From positions 1 to 23,854 of the forward strand of contig JAEWQJ010000034.1 of the NCBI GenBank assembly GCA_023399215.1: a stretch of DNA of 23,854 bases, written 5' to 3'. A model generated the notes under the pieces. The model was not told where the DNA came from. It saw only the letters and a program-made list of their open reading frames with translations, and did not search any database. Source of the DNA: Methanobacteriota archaeon. Its GTDB lineage: Archaea > Halobacteriota > Methanosarcinia > Methanosarcinales > Methanosarcinaceae. The position numbers and the translations under genes are program-made. Positions 7,401 to 16,643 of this stretch are shown here, piece after piece. Position 1 is the first letter of the stretch, and every line of letters begins with the position of its first letter.

Positions 7401-8585
7401 ATGAAAAAGATTAGAATAGGAATGTTTACCTGGGAAAGTTTATATTCAATACGGGTAGGGGGAATTTCACCCCATGTATCTGAACTCTCTGATGCTCTTG
7501 CAGCAAAAGGACACGAAGTCCACCTGTTTACACGAGACCGTGAAGATAAAAATGAGGTAATAAACGGGGTCCATTATCATAAGATTGCCTGTGATCAAAG
7601 CGGGGGAATTGTTGAACAGATGAACCGGATGTGTGATGCTATGTACTGCCGGTTCCTGGAAGTAAGAGAAAGCGCAGGAGAGTTTGATGTATTACATGGC
7701 CACGACTGGCACCCTGTAAATGTGCTTTGCAGAATAAAAGCTCAGTTTGGACTGCCCTTTGTTCTGACCTTCCACAGTACGGAATGGGGGCGTAACGGAA
7801 ACCGCCATGGAGACTGGTGGGAGGCAAAGGAAATCTCACACAGAGAATGGCTTGGAGGCTATGAATCTTCGGAGATTATCATAACCTCGACCATATTGAA
7901 GGAAGAAATCAAGCAAATTTACAAAATCCCTGACTACAAGCTCTGGGAAATTCCTAACGGCATAAAAGTAGGAAAAATAAAAAGGCAAATCGACCCTGGT
8001 GATGTGAAAAGGCAATACGGCATCCATCCCTGTCTTCCAGTGGTACTTTTCACAGGAAGGATGTCTTATCAAAAAGGACCTGACCTTCTGGTGGAAGCTG
8101 CTGCTAAAGTCCTGAAAAAAAGGAATGCACAGTTTGTGCTTATAGGAGAGGGGGAAATGCGCGCTCATTGTGAATATCGGGCTCAAAAACTTGGCATTGG
8201 AAATTCCTGCAATTTCCTCGGGTACGCTCCGGATAATACCGTAATAGACTGGTTCAATGCCTGCGACCTCGTGTGCGTGCCCAGCCGGAATGAACCCTTC
8301 GGAATTGTGGTGCTTGAAGCCTGGGATGCAAAAAAACCTGTAGTTGCAAGTGATGCAGTAGCCCTTGTAGAAAATTTCAAGACCGGCGTCATTACTCATA
8401 AAGATCCGTCTTCTATTGCATGGGGCCTTAATTATGTCCTTGAAGGGCTTGGCCACAACCGGATGGGAGAAAAAGGTTATGACCTTATTAAAAAACTGTA
8501 TAACTGGGAAATAATAGCTGAAAAAACTCTTGAAGTATACAAAAAAATTATAGAAAAGCAAGAATTAAAGGGCAAAAATGCATAG
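7401..8585 (+). CDS. Glycogen-synthase-like glycosyltransferase, GT4/GT5 type
   Basis: Retaining GT-B glycosyltransferase of 394 residues, predicted to elongate alpha-glucan from a nucleotide sugar in the cytoplasm. The N-terminal Rossmann half holds the Gly-rich loop RVGGISPHVSELSDALAAKG (residues 18-37) and the GHDWHPV segment (100-106). The C-terminal half starts around FTGRMSYQKGPDLL (217-230). It contains the donor-site E-x7-E motif, Glu298 and Glu306 in NEPFGIVVLE. There is no signal peptide. Its position downstream of the phosphorylase gene supports a role in glycogen synthesis, but GT4 enzymes act on many acceptors, so the substrate is inferred. The 285-bp spacer with its own TATA-like element suggests separate transcription. 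Confidence 0.8.
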   Translation: MKKIRIGMFTWESLYSIRVGGISPHVSELSDALAAKGHEVHLFTRDREDKNEVINGVHYHKIACDQSGGIVEQMNRMCDAMYCRFLEVRESAGEFDVLHGHDWHPVNVLCRIKAQFGLPFVLTFHSTEWGRNGNRHGDWWEAKEISHREWLGGYESSEIIITSTILKEEIKQIYKIPDYKLWEIPNGIKVGKIKRQIDPGDVKRQYGIHPCLPVVLFTGRMSYQKGPDLLVEAAAKVLKKRNAQFVLIGEGEMRAHCEYRAQKLGIGNSCNFLGYAPDNTVIDWFNACDLVCVPSRNEPFGIVVLEAWDAKKPVVASDAVALVENFKTGVITHKDPSSIAWGLNYVLEGLGHNRMGEKGYDLIKKLYNWEIIAEKTLEVYKKIIEKQELKGKNA

Positions 8586-8832
8586 AACAAATATTTAAAA
8601 GGTACTGTGTTTAATTTAGCCTGAAAATGTTGCCATCTGCAAGCACTTTCATTGGGTATGCATGTTATTCAAAGAATATCATGTTCGTTTTCTGTAAAAT
8701 TTGCTCTATACCACTTAGTCTTCTTTTTGATTACTAAACGATGCATTCAACTTTGTCACTGTATAATAAAATTGTTGTATGGTAACAGAAAGTTGCAGAT
8801 AATACAAATAATATATGTAAATACATCAGACA

Positions 8833-8841
8833 ATATATAAA
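8833..8841 (+). promoter_or_regulatory. TATA box of the macro-domain gene, implying a leaderless transcript
   Basis: ATATATAAA ends 23 bp before the ATG at 8865. With the usual archaeal spacing of about 25 bp, transcription would begin at or within a few bases of the start codon. No Shine-Dalgarno sequence is visible in this gap. Confidence 0.5.
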
Positions 8842-8864
8842 GAACCGAAGCAAAAGAGCAAATT

Positions 8865-9395
8865 ATGGTACGTATTTCGGACAGGATAACAGTAATTCAG
8901 GGAGACATTGTAAAACTGAAAGTGGATGCAATCGTAAATGCCGCAAATTCAACTCTTCTTGGAGGCGGAGGAGTTGATGGCGCTATCCATAGAGCTGCAG
9001 GGACAGGACTGCTGGAAGAATGTAAGGGTTTAAAAGGCTGTGCCACAGGAGAAGCAAAAATTACAAAAGGATATTTTCTGCCTGCAAAATGGGTAATACA
9101 TACCGTTGGGCCGGTATGGCAGGGGGGACAGAAAGGAGAGGATAGTTTGCTGGCTTCCTGCTACAGAAAAAGCCTTGAACTTGCAAGAGAGTATACTATA
9201 AAAACCATTGCCTTTCCAGCTATAAGTACAGGAGCATATAACTTTCCTTCAGAAAGAGCTGCAAGAATTGCAGTTTCCGAAATAGCTAAATTCCTTCAGG
9301 GAAATGGATTGCCTGAAAAGGTTTTTCTTGTTTGTTTCAATAAAGAAACATGTCGACATCTTCAGGAAGCATTTTCAGGAGTCTTTGAAGTTTGA
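8865..9395 (+). CDS. Macro-domain protein, probable ADP-ribose / O-acetyl-ADP-ribose hydrolase
   Basis: A single macro domain fills the 176 residues, as in YmdB/Af1521-type stand-alone proteins; cytoplasmic. Visible ADP-ribose-binding segments are VIQGDI (10-15), DAIVNAANSTLLGGGGVDGAIHRAAG (21-46), GPVW (82-85), and AFPAISTGAYNFP (117-129), which forms the distal-ribose and diphosphate loop. This family removes ADP-ribose or the acetyl group of O-acetyl-ADP-ribose; which activity applies here is unknown. The start fits the family N-terminus, and the TATA box lies only about 25 bp upstream, so the mRNA may be leaderless. Neighbours give no functional hint. An open frame at 8652-8840 in the upstream spacer looks spurious. 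Confidence 0.92.
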   Translation: MVRISDRITVIQGDIVKLKVDAIVNAANSTLLGGGGVDGAIHRAAGTGLLEECKGLKGCATGEAKITKGYFLPAKWVIHTVGPVWQGGQKGEDSLLASCYRKSLELAREYTIKTIAFPAISTGAYNFPSERAARIAVSEIAKFLQGNGLPEKVFLVCFNKETCRHLQEAFSGVFEV

Positions 9396-9792
9396 TTTAA
9401 ATATTAGACAAATTAACTTTATATATTATTTTAAACATTATAAGTATGTTAATTAACAGTATATTTATAATACGATTGCCTGCAAAGCCCATGAAAACAT
9501 TTGTTAAAAAGATATTTTAAAAATAGACTGAAAATAGGTCTCCCACTCTCAATTATTGATGATCGTTTATATACAATGTTAGGAAATTAGATTTTAAACA
9601 AAAATTAATAATGACAATATACTTCGGGTTGGATGCAGTACTAAATTTAACGGTTAACACTGGTAAATTGTTAATGTTTTGGAAAAGAAGTTTAAGCGAT
9701 GAGTAAGAGGCAAAGACTCGCAAAAACTCATAAGTCGGAGAAAACAGAGCAAAATATTATAAAGGTCTGATAAAAAAATAGTACTTAAGTTT
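9396..9792. other. AT-rich spacer without recognised gene
   Basis: No ORF with family resemblance is present. A TATA-like ATTATAAAG near 9755-9763 could initiate a transcript through the structured repeat that follows, but no product is evident. Confidence 0.35.
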
Positions 9793-9936
9793 CGGCAGTG
9801 TCTCAAATTTGCTGTAAATTTGAAGTCAAGTTCTTGCATACTATGGAGAAAATTGATATTTCGATATGGAATTTTCTACCCAATAACTTATTGAGATTTG
9901 TGATTTTACAGAAAACAAACATGAAATTCTTCTAAT
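9793..9936 (+). repeat. Structured repeat element, copy 1 (possible ncRNA or hairpin mobile element)
   Basis: This stretch aligns in the same orientation with 17353-17490; both begin CGGCAGTGT and share GTGATTTTACAGAAAA near the end. Hairpin 1 is TCAAATTT (9803-9810) with AAATTTGA (9816-9823) around the invariant loop GCTGT. Hairpin 2 has a stem AGAAAATT (9847-9854) with AATTTTCT (9870-9877) and an inner stem at 9856-9867. Between the copies the pair A9805-T9821 becomes G-C, and A9858-T9865 becomes C-G, so pairing is kept while sequence changes. It lies about 200 bp before the TPR gene. Confidence 0.65.
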
Positions 9937-10024
9937 TACAGGCACAAAGAAATGAAAGTACTTTCAAATCACAATACTTTCATGCTAATTGGCTCACTGC
10001 CCAAGTTTTAGATCTTTGAGCTTT

Positions 10025-10130
10025 CAGGAACAGAAGCAGGAAAGTGCAGGAATAGAATTAAGAAGTACAGGAACAGAAGCGGAAAAGTGCAGGAATAGAA
10101 TTAGGAAGTACAGGAACAGAAGCAGAAAAA
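10025..10130 (+). repeat. 43-bp tandem repeat, about 2.5 copies, just upstream of the TPR gene
   Basis: Copies at 10025-10067 and 10068-10110 differ at only a few positions; a third, partial copy begins at 10111. The unit starts CAGGAACAGAAGC and is purine-rich. Because 43 is not a multiple of three, no frame reads the same peptide through the copies, which argues against coding. The array ends about 14 bp before the proposed start codon and would be in the leader or next to the promoter. Confidence 0.85.
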
Positions 10131-10143
10131 AGGACCGGAGGAG

Positions 10144-13100
10144 TTGGTTATCAATCACGATGAAGCTTTTCAAAGAGGACTTGGCCTAATTAAACAGAAA
10201 AGGTACGAAAAATCAATTAATGTCTTCAACAAGATTGTAGACAAAGACCCAGGTCACACAGGAGCTCTATTTAACAGAGGATTAGCACTACTGAAAATCA
10301 AAAAACCAGAAGAAGCCCTCGACTCCTTTGACCAGGTCCTGCACTTAGAGCCCGAAAATTTCGATGCCCTGTACAAAAAAGGAATTGTTCTGGCCACCCT
10401 TGGAAAGTTTGAAGCAGCTCTCGAAGCCTATGACAACGCACTTGAAATAAATCCTGAAAATCCAAAAATCTGGTACCATAAAGGACTGGCGTTTGCTGAA
10501 CTGGAAAAAAATGAGGCTTCAATTCTTTGTTTTGAGAAAGCACTTGAGCTTGAACCGAAATGCGAAAGCGCCTGGTATGCCCGAGGTATCGTAACTGGAA
10601 AAGCCGGCAGCTACGAAGAAGCACTGGAATGTTTTGAGCACGCACTTGAGATCAACCCGAAAAACGCAGACGCTTGCTATTCAAAAGGCCTGGTTCTTGC
10701 AAAGCTTGAGAAGTACGAAAAAGCGCTGGAATGCTTTGATTCTCTGATTCGGGAAAAACCCAGGCATAAAGATGCCTGGAAACAAAAATATTTTTCGTTG
10801 ATAAAGCTGGGGAAGAACGAAGAAGCTCTGGAATGTGTTGACGCATTTTTAAGGAAATTTCCTGTCAGCGAGACTGCTCTCTATCAGAAAGGCATACTTT
10901 TAAACGAACTTTCCCGTTATGAGGATGCTGAGGAAACTTTTGCGAAAATTTTAAAAATAAACCCAGGAAATAAAGAAATCTGGCTCAAGAAAGGTCTTGC
11001 TCTTATCCAGCTGCTCAGGCTCAATGATGCCATAAAAGCTTTCGAAGAAGCCATTAAGCTGGACCCTACTTATTTCGAAGCCTGGAATTACAAATGCCTT
11101 GCTCTAATGAAGCTTGAGGTCTATGAAGAAGCTCTTGAAGCCTTTGACTCTGTGCTTGAAATTTATCCAGAAACTAAAGAAATTTGGTACAATAGGGCTC
11201 TTGCTCTCATGAAACTGCAGCGCTTTGAAGAGGCTGCAAAATCTTTTTCCAGAACTGCCGAACTGGATCCTGCATACGGTGATGCCCTGTACCAGCAGGG
11301 GCGTTTGCTTGCCAGAGAGGGAAAGTATGAAGAAGCTCTCAAAGCCTTCGATTCCATGCTTGAGCAAAATCCAGAATTTATTAAGGCCCAAAAGCTCAGG
11401 GGCACTATGCTGATCAAGTTAGACCGTATCGAAGAGGCTCTTGAATCTCTTACACAGAGTCTTGAAAAAGAACCCGAAAACTATGGACTCTGGCTGCAGC
11501 AAGGATTAATTCTCCTTGACAACGGAAAATTTGAGCCTGCCCTGAAAGCTCTTGAGAAAGTTGCGGAACTCAAACCCGATAACGACGCATGCTGGATGAA
11601 TAAGGGTTCTGCACTCTATTCCATGGACCGTTATGAAGAAGCCCTGGAAGCCTTTGAAGAGGGTCTGCGGCTAAACCCGTATCTTGAGAAAGGCTGGAAT
11701 AATAAAGGAATAGTGCTGGGAAAGCTTGGAAGAACTGAAGAAGCACTTGAAGCTTTTGAAAAAGCTGTGAGCCTCAGGCCTGACTTTGAAGATGCCTGGA
11801 GAAACAGAGGACTGATTTTGCTGGCTGCCAACGAATATGAAAAAGCCAGCGAGGCTTTTGCCGAAGTTATTAAAATAAATCCTGAAGACCTTGATTCTAT
11901 TTACAACAGGGGAACAGCCCTGATAAAAATCGGAAAAACGGAAACTGCCCTGGAATGCTTTGAAAAAATTCTGTCCCTTAATCCCGATTATCCTGAGTTA
12001 TTATATAGCCTTGCGGCTGCACAGGCGAAGCTAGGAAAGCAGGAAGAAGCCCTGGAAACCTTTGAAAAAATAGCTGCCAAAAATCCCGAAGATCTGGAAA
12101 TCCAGTACAGGAAAGGAAAATTTGCAATGAAAATCGGAAAATATGAGACTGCGCTTAAAGCTTTTGATCAGGTTCTCAGTGAAAATCCAGAGTCCAGGAA
12201 AGCCTGGTATAGAAAAGGGCTTGTCCTGATAAAACTGGAACGTTTTGAAGAGGCTATAAGAGCTTTTGATGAAGTAATTGTAAAAAATCTAAATTATAAA
12301 GAGATAGGTAACTCTGATTATGAAGAGCTAAAAAATCTCGATCGTGATGACATAGATAACCTAGCATGCGATGAGAGAAAGAGTCCCGATTACGAAGACG
12401 AAAATCCTGACTACGAAAACGCACGTACTTACAAAGGATTTGCACAAATGCAGCTTGAAAGGTACCTCCCTGCCCTGGAAACCTTTGAGAGCGCTCTTGA
12501 AGAAAAGCCGGATTCTGATATTCTCTGGTACTATAGAGGCCTTAGCCTGTATAAGATAAACATATTAGAAGACGCAGCGTGTGCCTTTGAGTCCGCAATT
12601 CGTCTGAATCCTGAAATGCAAGAAGCCCTCGAGTATAGAGCCCTCTGTCTGTTTGAAACCGAACAATACAAAGCTGCCCTGGAGGCTCTTGAAGCTGTAC
12701 TTGAAAGAAATCCGGAAAACCTTTCCGCACTCCATAAAAAAGCTATTTGTTTCCTGCAGTTAAGGAAGTACGAGTCCGGAGCTAAAACCCTTTCCAGAGT
12801 ACTGGAACTTGACCCTGACAACAAAGAAGCAAAGTTTGAGCTGGGGATCGCCAGTTTCGAGTCCGGAGAGTACAATAAAGCCCTTTCTCTTTTTGAAGAA
12901 ATAAGTGCGAGCTCAGATAAAGGCTTTTTTGTATACTGCCCTGAAAAAAACTCATATGAGCTAAATAACTCTGAACAAAATTTCTCTGAACAAAATAACT
13001 CTAAACAAAACTTTTCTGAACAAAATAGCTTTAAACAAAACTTTTCTAAACAAAGTACATCTGAGCAAAATAACTCTAAACAAAATAATTATGACGAAAA

Positions 13101-16026
13101 GTACTCTTCGCTTTACTGGAAAGGGCTTGCGCTTATCAGGCTGAAAGCTTACGAAAAAGCGCTTGAGGTTTTTTCAAGGCTTACCGAAAATAATCCCCTG
13201 TTTGTAGAGGCCTGGTATTTTAAAGGAATATCCCATTCAAAACTGAAACAACATGAGGAAGCAGCAAAAGACTTTGAGAAAGTCCTTGAACTTGACCCTG
13301 CTTATCGGGATACCTGTTACCAGCTGGGACTTTCCTGTTTTGAGCTTGGGGACTTTGAGGAAGCTATAAGGGTTTTTGAAGCCGCCCGGAAAATAGATCC
13401 TGAAAACCTTGATGTCCTTTACATGAGAAGCCTCGCTTTACTGCGGTCGAAGAGATATGAGGAATCGGCTTCAGGTTTCAGGGAAGTCCTTGAAAGAAAT
13501 CCATTCGATACTGAAGCTCTTGCACACCTGAGCACAGCCTGCTTCAAGCAGGGGTTTTATGAAGAAGCCCTTGGACTCTTTGACCAGGTTCTGGAAATTA
13601 ATCCAGAGAGAAAAACGGTCCTTTTCAGGAAAGGAGTTGCTTTAAAAGCCCTTGGAGAAGTAAAGAGGGCTTCTACTGTGTTTGACTCTGTCCTAAAATT
13701 GAAGCCCGATTGTACCTACGCCCTTGAGCAAAAAGCCTATACTCACTTTGAGCTTGAGGAGTATCCAGAGGCCGTTGAAGCATTTAAGACGGCTCTGGAA
13801 TATTGCCAGAAAAAGGAAGATCTGCATTACTACAGGGGCATTGCCTTTTTCAGGCTTGGGAATTTTGAAGAAGCCGTAAAATCCTTTGAAAACGCTCTTG
13901 ACCTCGGCTGCCAGCAACCCGAAATTTCTTATTACACAGGAATCGCCTACTTTGAAAACAGAGAATATGAAAAAGCCGTGGAAGTCTTCAATACTATCCT
14001 TGATTCCGGGGCACTGGATCCCGAAATTCTGTATAAAAAAGCCCTGGCCCTTTTCGAACTTGAAAAGCCAGAAGAAGTAGTTTCTACAGTTTATACTCTT
14101 CTCGAACTTGAAACCGAGAACTTTAATATTAAAGACGCTGGAGAGTTTGAAGAAGAAAACTATGAGGAAAACGCAGGAGAAGAAAGCACAGGAGAAGAAA
14201 AAGCAGAAGAAATTCCGGCTTTTGAGAATACAAAAGCTTTTGAAGAACTCCTAGAAAAGTTTGCATTCTCCCTGATAGAGCTTGGAAGGTATGAAGAAGC
14301 CCTGCTACCTCTTGGAAAACTTACAGCAAGCGAATCGATTTCAAAAGAGGCCTTTTACAGCAAGGGAATTGTGTTTCAGGAGCTCGGCAGATCTGAGGAA
14401 GCCCTTGAAATATTTTCGGAACTTCTTTCCCTTTATCCTGACTTTGAAAAAGCCTGGTATAGAAGAGGGCTCATTCTATTTTCTCATGGATACTATGTTG
14501 AAGCTCTGGAGTCCTTCGAACAGGCTGCCCTGGAAGATCAGACAGAATCTCCTGAAACAGTTAACGAATTAAGCCTGGAAGAAACTCAGAGAGAAAAAAT
14601 GAGAGAAAGCCCTGAGTTAGAAGATGAAATAAGATTAGAAGATAAAACAAGATTAGAAGATAAAACAAGATTAGAAGATAAGTTTGGATTAAAAGAGAAA
14701 TTAAGTGACACTGAACTTGAAGATGTCTGGATGAAAATGGGGCTTTCCCAGCTCAAACTGGAACGCTATGAAGCCGCCATAGAGATATTTGAGAAACTTC
14801 TTGAAGTAAACCCCGAAGCTTCCGACCTCTGGTATGTAGCAGGGCTTGCTCTAAGGGGGCTTGACCAGGATGAACAAGCCGTTGAAGCTTTTGAAAAGGC
14901 CGTGGAACTCGACCCAACTCTGGAAGCTGCCTGGGAGCAGATAGGGCTTTCCCTTCTTAGATTAAATATGTACGAGGAAGCAAGCCAGGCTTTCAGTTCT
15001 GCTCTAACCCTGAAACCTGACAACGTAAACGCTCTCTACAGCCGATCAGTTGCCAGTTTCAATCTCCAGCGCTTTGAGGAAACCGCGCAAGACCTAGAAA
15101 GGGTACTCCTGTACGCCCCTGATTTCCCGGATTATATTGAAGCCTGTTACAGGCTCGGGATTGCTAGAATGGAGCTTCAGGAATATGAAAAAGCCCTTGA
15201 GGTTTTTGATATTATTCTGCAGCAGGACCCAGCGCATAGGGAAGCCCTCTATTACAGAGGGCTTGTGCTTTTCAACCTTGGTGAGTACGAAGCTGCCGCT
15301 GAGACTTTTGGAGTGCTGCTGGAAACCTCGCCCGAAGACCCTGAAAGCCTGAACTACCTCGGGCTCTGCCTGCTGGAACTCGAAAGCCCGGAAGCGGCGC
15401 TGAAAGCCTTTGAAAAAGCCGCCCTTTTCAATCCGAAGAATGAAGAAGTTCTGTATAACGCAGCCACGACTCTTATCAAGCTTAACCGTCCCCAGGAATC
15501 AATCGGCTATTTTGATCGCATTCTTGACATTTCTCCTGAGAATCTCGATGTCCTGAACTACAAAGGAATTGCCTTCTGCAAGCTTGATATGTACAGGGAA
15601 GCCCTGAAAGCCTTTGACCTTACGTTGGAAAAAGACCCTGAAAACATCAAGGCAATTTATAGTGTAGGGGTTGTCTGTTTCAAACAGAAACTCTATGAAA
15701 CTGCCTGCCGGGCTTTTGACGAAGCCCTTGCCATTAACCCCTGGCACGAGCAGTCCCTGAAATATCTCGGGATATCTCTTGCAAAAATAGAAGAATATGA
15801 GGATGCCCTAAGAACCTTTGACAGGCTGCTCAGGATAAGGCCTCACGATGTGCAGGCTATGAATTACAGGGGGGTTATCCTCGGAAAACTGGGAAAGTAT
15901 ACCGAGGCCATAAATACCTTCAATGAAATCCTTCGCCTCTATCCTGAAATGTCAGACGCGAAAAGGAAACTTGAAGCCTTAAAATGCATTGAAAACAAAG
16001 ATGATTCCAGTGAAGATCTCTACTGA
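10144..16026 (+). CDS. Giant tetratricopeptide-repeat protein (1960 residues)
   Basis: Almost the whole protein is made of 34-residue TPR units, on the order of fifty. They carry the usual W-x-x-x-G, A-x-x-x-F/Y and N-P or D-P consensus (for example AWYRKGLVLIKLERFEEAIRAFDEV). TPR solenoids bind other proteins; no catalytic domain, signal peptide or membrane segment is visible, so it is probably a cytoplasmic scaffold. Non-TPR linkers occur near residues 713-760 (Asn/Asp/Glu-rich), 942-981 (eight pentapeptides of the form x-S-E/K-Q-N), 1329-1359 (Glu-rich) and 1473-1519 (contains RLEDKT repeats). The only canonical start near the first TPR is TTG 10144, with a stop in frame at 10102. GGAGGAG directly abuts that TTG, an unusually short spacing, so the start is uncertain. 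It stands alone, flanked by repeats on both sides. Confidence 0.9.
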   Translation: MVINHDEAFQRGLGLIKQKRYEKSINVFNKIVDKDPGHTGALFNRGLALLKIKKPEEALDSFDQVLHLEPENFDALYKKGIVLATLGKFEAALEAYDNALEINPENPKIWYHKGLAFAELEKNEASILCFEKALELEPKCESAWYARGIVTGKAGSYEEALECFEHALEINPKNADACYSKGLVLAKLEKYEKALECFDSLIREKPRHKDAWKQKYFSLIKLGKNEEALECVDAFLRKFPVSETALYQKGILLNELSRYEDAEETFAKILKINPGNKEIWLKKGLALIQLLRLNDAIKAFEEAIKLDPTYFEAWNYKCLALMKLEVYEEALEAFDSVLEIYPETKEIWYNRALALMKLQRFEEAAKSFSRTAELDPAYGDALYQQGRLLAREGKYEEALKAFDSMLEQNPEFIKAQKLRGTMLIKLDRIEEALESLTQSLEKEPENYGLWLQQGLILLDNGKFEPALKALEKVAELKPDNDACWMNKGSALYSMDRYEEALEAFEEGLRLNPYLEKGWNNKGIVLGKLGRTEEALEAFEKAVSLRPDFEDAWRNRGLILLAANEYEKASEAFAEVIKINPEDLDSIYNRGTALIKIGKTETALECFEKILSLNPDYPELLYSLAAAQAKLGKQEEALETFEKIAAKNPEDLEIQYRKGKFAMKIGKYETALKAFDQVLSENPESRKAWYRKGLVLIKLERFEEAIRAFDEVIVKNLNYKEIGNSDYEELKNLDRDDIDNLACDERKSPDYEDENPDYENARTYKGFAQMQLERYLPALETFESALEEKPDSDILWYYRGLSLYKINILEDAACAFESAIRLNPEMQEALEYRALCLFETEQYKAALEALEAVLERNPENLSALHKKAICFLQLRKYESGAKTLSRVLELDPDNKEAKFELGIASFESGEYNKALSLFEEISASSDKGFFVYCPEKNSYELNNSEQNFSEQNNSKQNFSEQNSFKQNFSKQSTSEQNNSKQNNYDEKYSSLYWKGLALIRLKAYEKALEVFSRLTENNPLFVEAWYFKGISHSKLKQHEEAAKDFEKVLELDPAYRDTCYQLGLSCFELGDFEEAIRVFEAARKIDPENLDVLYMRSLALLRSKRYEESASGFREVLERNPFDTEALAHLSTACFKQGFYEEALGLFDQVLEINPERKTVLFRKGVALKALGEVKRASTVFDSVLKLKPDCTYALEQKAYTHFELEEYPEAVEAFKTALEYCQKKEDLHYYRGIAFFRLGNFEEAVKSFENALDLGCQQPEISYYTGIAYFENREYEKAVEVFNTILDSGALDPEILYKKALALFELEKPEEVVSTVYTLLELETENFNIKDAGEFEEENYEENAGEESTGEEKAEEIPAFENTKAFEELLEKFAFSLIELGRYEEALLPLGKLTASESISKEAFYSKGIVFQELGRSEEALEIFSELLSLYPDFEKAWYRRGLILFSHGYYVEALESFEQAALEDQTESPETVNELSLEETQREKMRESPELEDEIRLEDKTRLEDKTRLEDKFGLKEKLSDTELEDVWMKMGLSQLKLERYEAAIEIFEKLLEVNPEASDLWYVAGLALRGLDQDEQAVEAFEKAVELDPTLEAAWEQIGLSLLRLNMYEEASQAFSSALTLKPDNVNALYSRSVASFNLQRFEETAQDLERVLLYAPDFPDYIEACYRLGIARMELQEYEKALEVFDIILQQDPAHREALYYRGLVLFNLGEYEAAAETFGVLLETSPEDPESLNYLGLCLLELESPEAALKAFEKAALFNPKNEEVLYNAATTLIKLNRPQESIGYFDRILDISPENLDVLNYKGIAFCKLDMYREALKAFDLTLEKDPENIKAIYSVGVVCFKQKLYETACRAFDEALAINPWHEQSLKYLGISLAKIEEYEDALRTFDRLLRIRPHDVQAMNYRGVILGKLGKYTEAINTFNEILRLYPEMSDAKRKLEALKCIENKDDSSEDLY
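12967..13086 (+). repeat. Eight 15-bp repeats encoding an Asn/Gln-rich linker in the TPR protein
   Basis: Eight successive codon quintets encode variants of N/F-S-E/K-Q-N. The DNA alternates TCT, GAA or AAA, CAA and AAT or AAC codons, more AT-rich than the surrounding TPR code. This looks like a minisatellite grown by slippage inside a loop between two TPR blocks. Confidence 0.85.
14631..14687 (+). repeat. Three 18-bp repeats encoding a charged linker in the TPR protein
   Basis: AAGATTAGAAGATAAAAC repeats at 14631 and 14649 and, diverging at its end, at 14667. It encodes RLEDKT-type hexapeptides, a highly charged stretch likely to be helical or disordered between TPR blocks. Confidence 0.8.
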
Positions 16027-16110
16027 GGTTTTTGGGAGAGAAGAGATTTAGGAAAAGATTCCAGTGAAGATCACTAATAAGGTTTTTGGGAGAGAAGAAG
16101 TTTAGGAGAA
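16003..16110 (+). repeat. 54-bp tandem duplication across the TPR gene stop codon
   Basis: Copies 16003-16056 and 16057 to about 16110 share GATTCCAGTGAAGATC and GGTTTTTGGGAGAGAAGA. The first copy contains the last codons and the TGA stop (16024-16026). The second copy is non-coding and slightly diverged, so the gene end was copied downstream without lengthening the protein. Confidence 0.8.
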
Positions 16111-16588
16111 GGTAAGGGAGGATTTTACAGATCTTTTTTCTGAAGGCGAATTTCTAAGATTCTCTTTAAATGAAAAAATGTGAATAAAATGGCTTATCAC
16201 TTTTGGCGTTTTGTTTCATTTAATGTATAAGTCCCCTTAGAAAACTCTAACTTTTTCCAATCTGAACATGGAATTTTGAGAATTTAATAGCAAGATAAAT
16301 CTCATATTGTCTGTTTAATCCCAGAACTCACAGCCTGGTTCGTCATACCAGGGATGGACATATTTCGAGCTGCTAAATCGGTTTATAGGAGTTCATTTAG
16401 AGTTTTTCAACAAGATTTTATACTGTAAGTTACATTCCCAACTTCTGAAACCATAGTACCAGGAAATCCCACTTTACAAAAAAGTAATGATATTGAAGCT
16501 TCAATGAAACTAAAAAAGTCAAGGGTTCACGTCATCCCTACTTGAAGGACAGAAAATTTCTGATTCTCCGCACTCTAGAAATGATAAA
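16111..16588. other. Spacer downstream of the TPR gene, no gene seen
   Basis: A T-tract at about 16133-16140 may terminate TPR transcription. CCTGGT (16334-16339) and ACCAGG (16347-16352) form a 6-bp hairpin with a 7-nt loop. No ORF or RNA gene is recognised. Confidence 0.35.
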
Positions 16589-16634
16589 GAGTTAAAAAAT
16601 AAAAAGAAATAGAGTTAAAAAATAAAAAGAGGTT
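16589..16634 (-). terminator. Duplicated T-tract terminator of the small secreted-protein gene
   Basis: A 23-bp unit (GAGTTAAAAAATAAAAAG on the plus strand) occurs at 16589 and 16612. On the minus strand both copies give TTTTTATTTTTT tracts just after the stop of the 16644-17141 gene, fitting archaeal U-tract termination, here duplicated. Confidence 0.55.
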
Positions 16635-16643
16635 GCTTTATCT

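Noticed and set aside
7836..8561. 241-codon open frame on the minus strand
   Set aside because: It lies wholly opposite the glycosyltransferase gene, has no recognisable motif, and is explained by codon bias of the true gene.
8652..8840. 62-codon ORF upstream of the macro-domain gene
   Set aside because: No ribosome site or family match; AT-rich spacer composition.
9989..10189. 66-codon ORF before the TPR gene
   Set aside because: It reads through the 43-bp repeats, whose length is not a multiple of three, and overlaps the TPR gene in another frame; composition is Arg/Lys/Ser noise.
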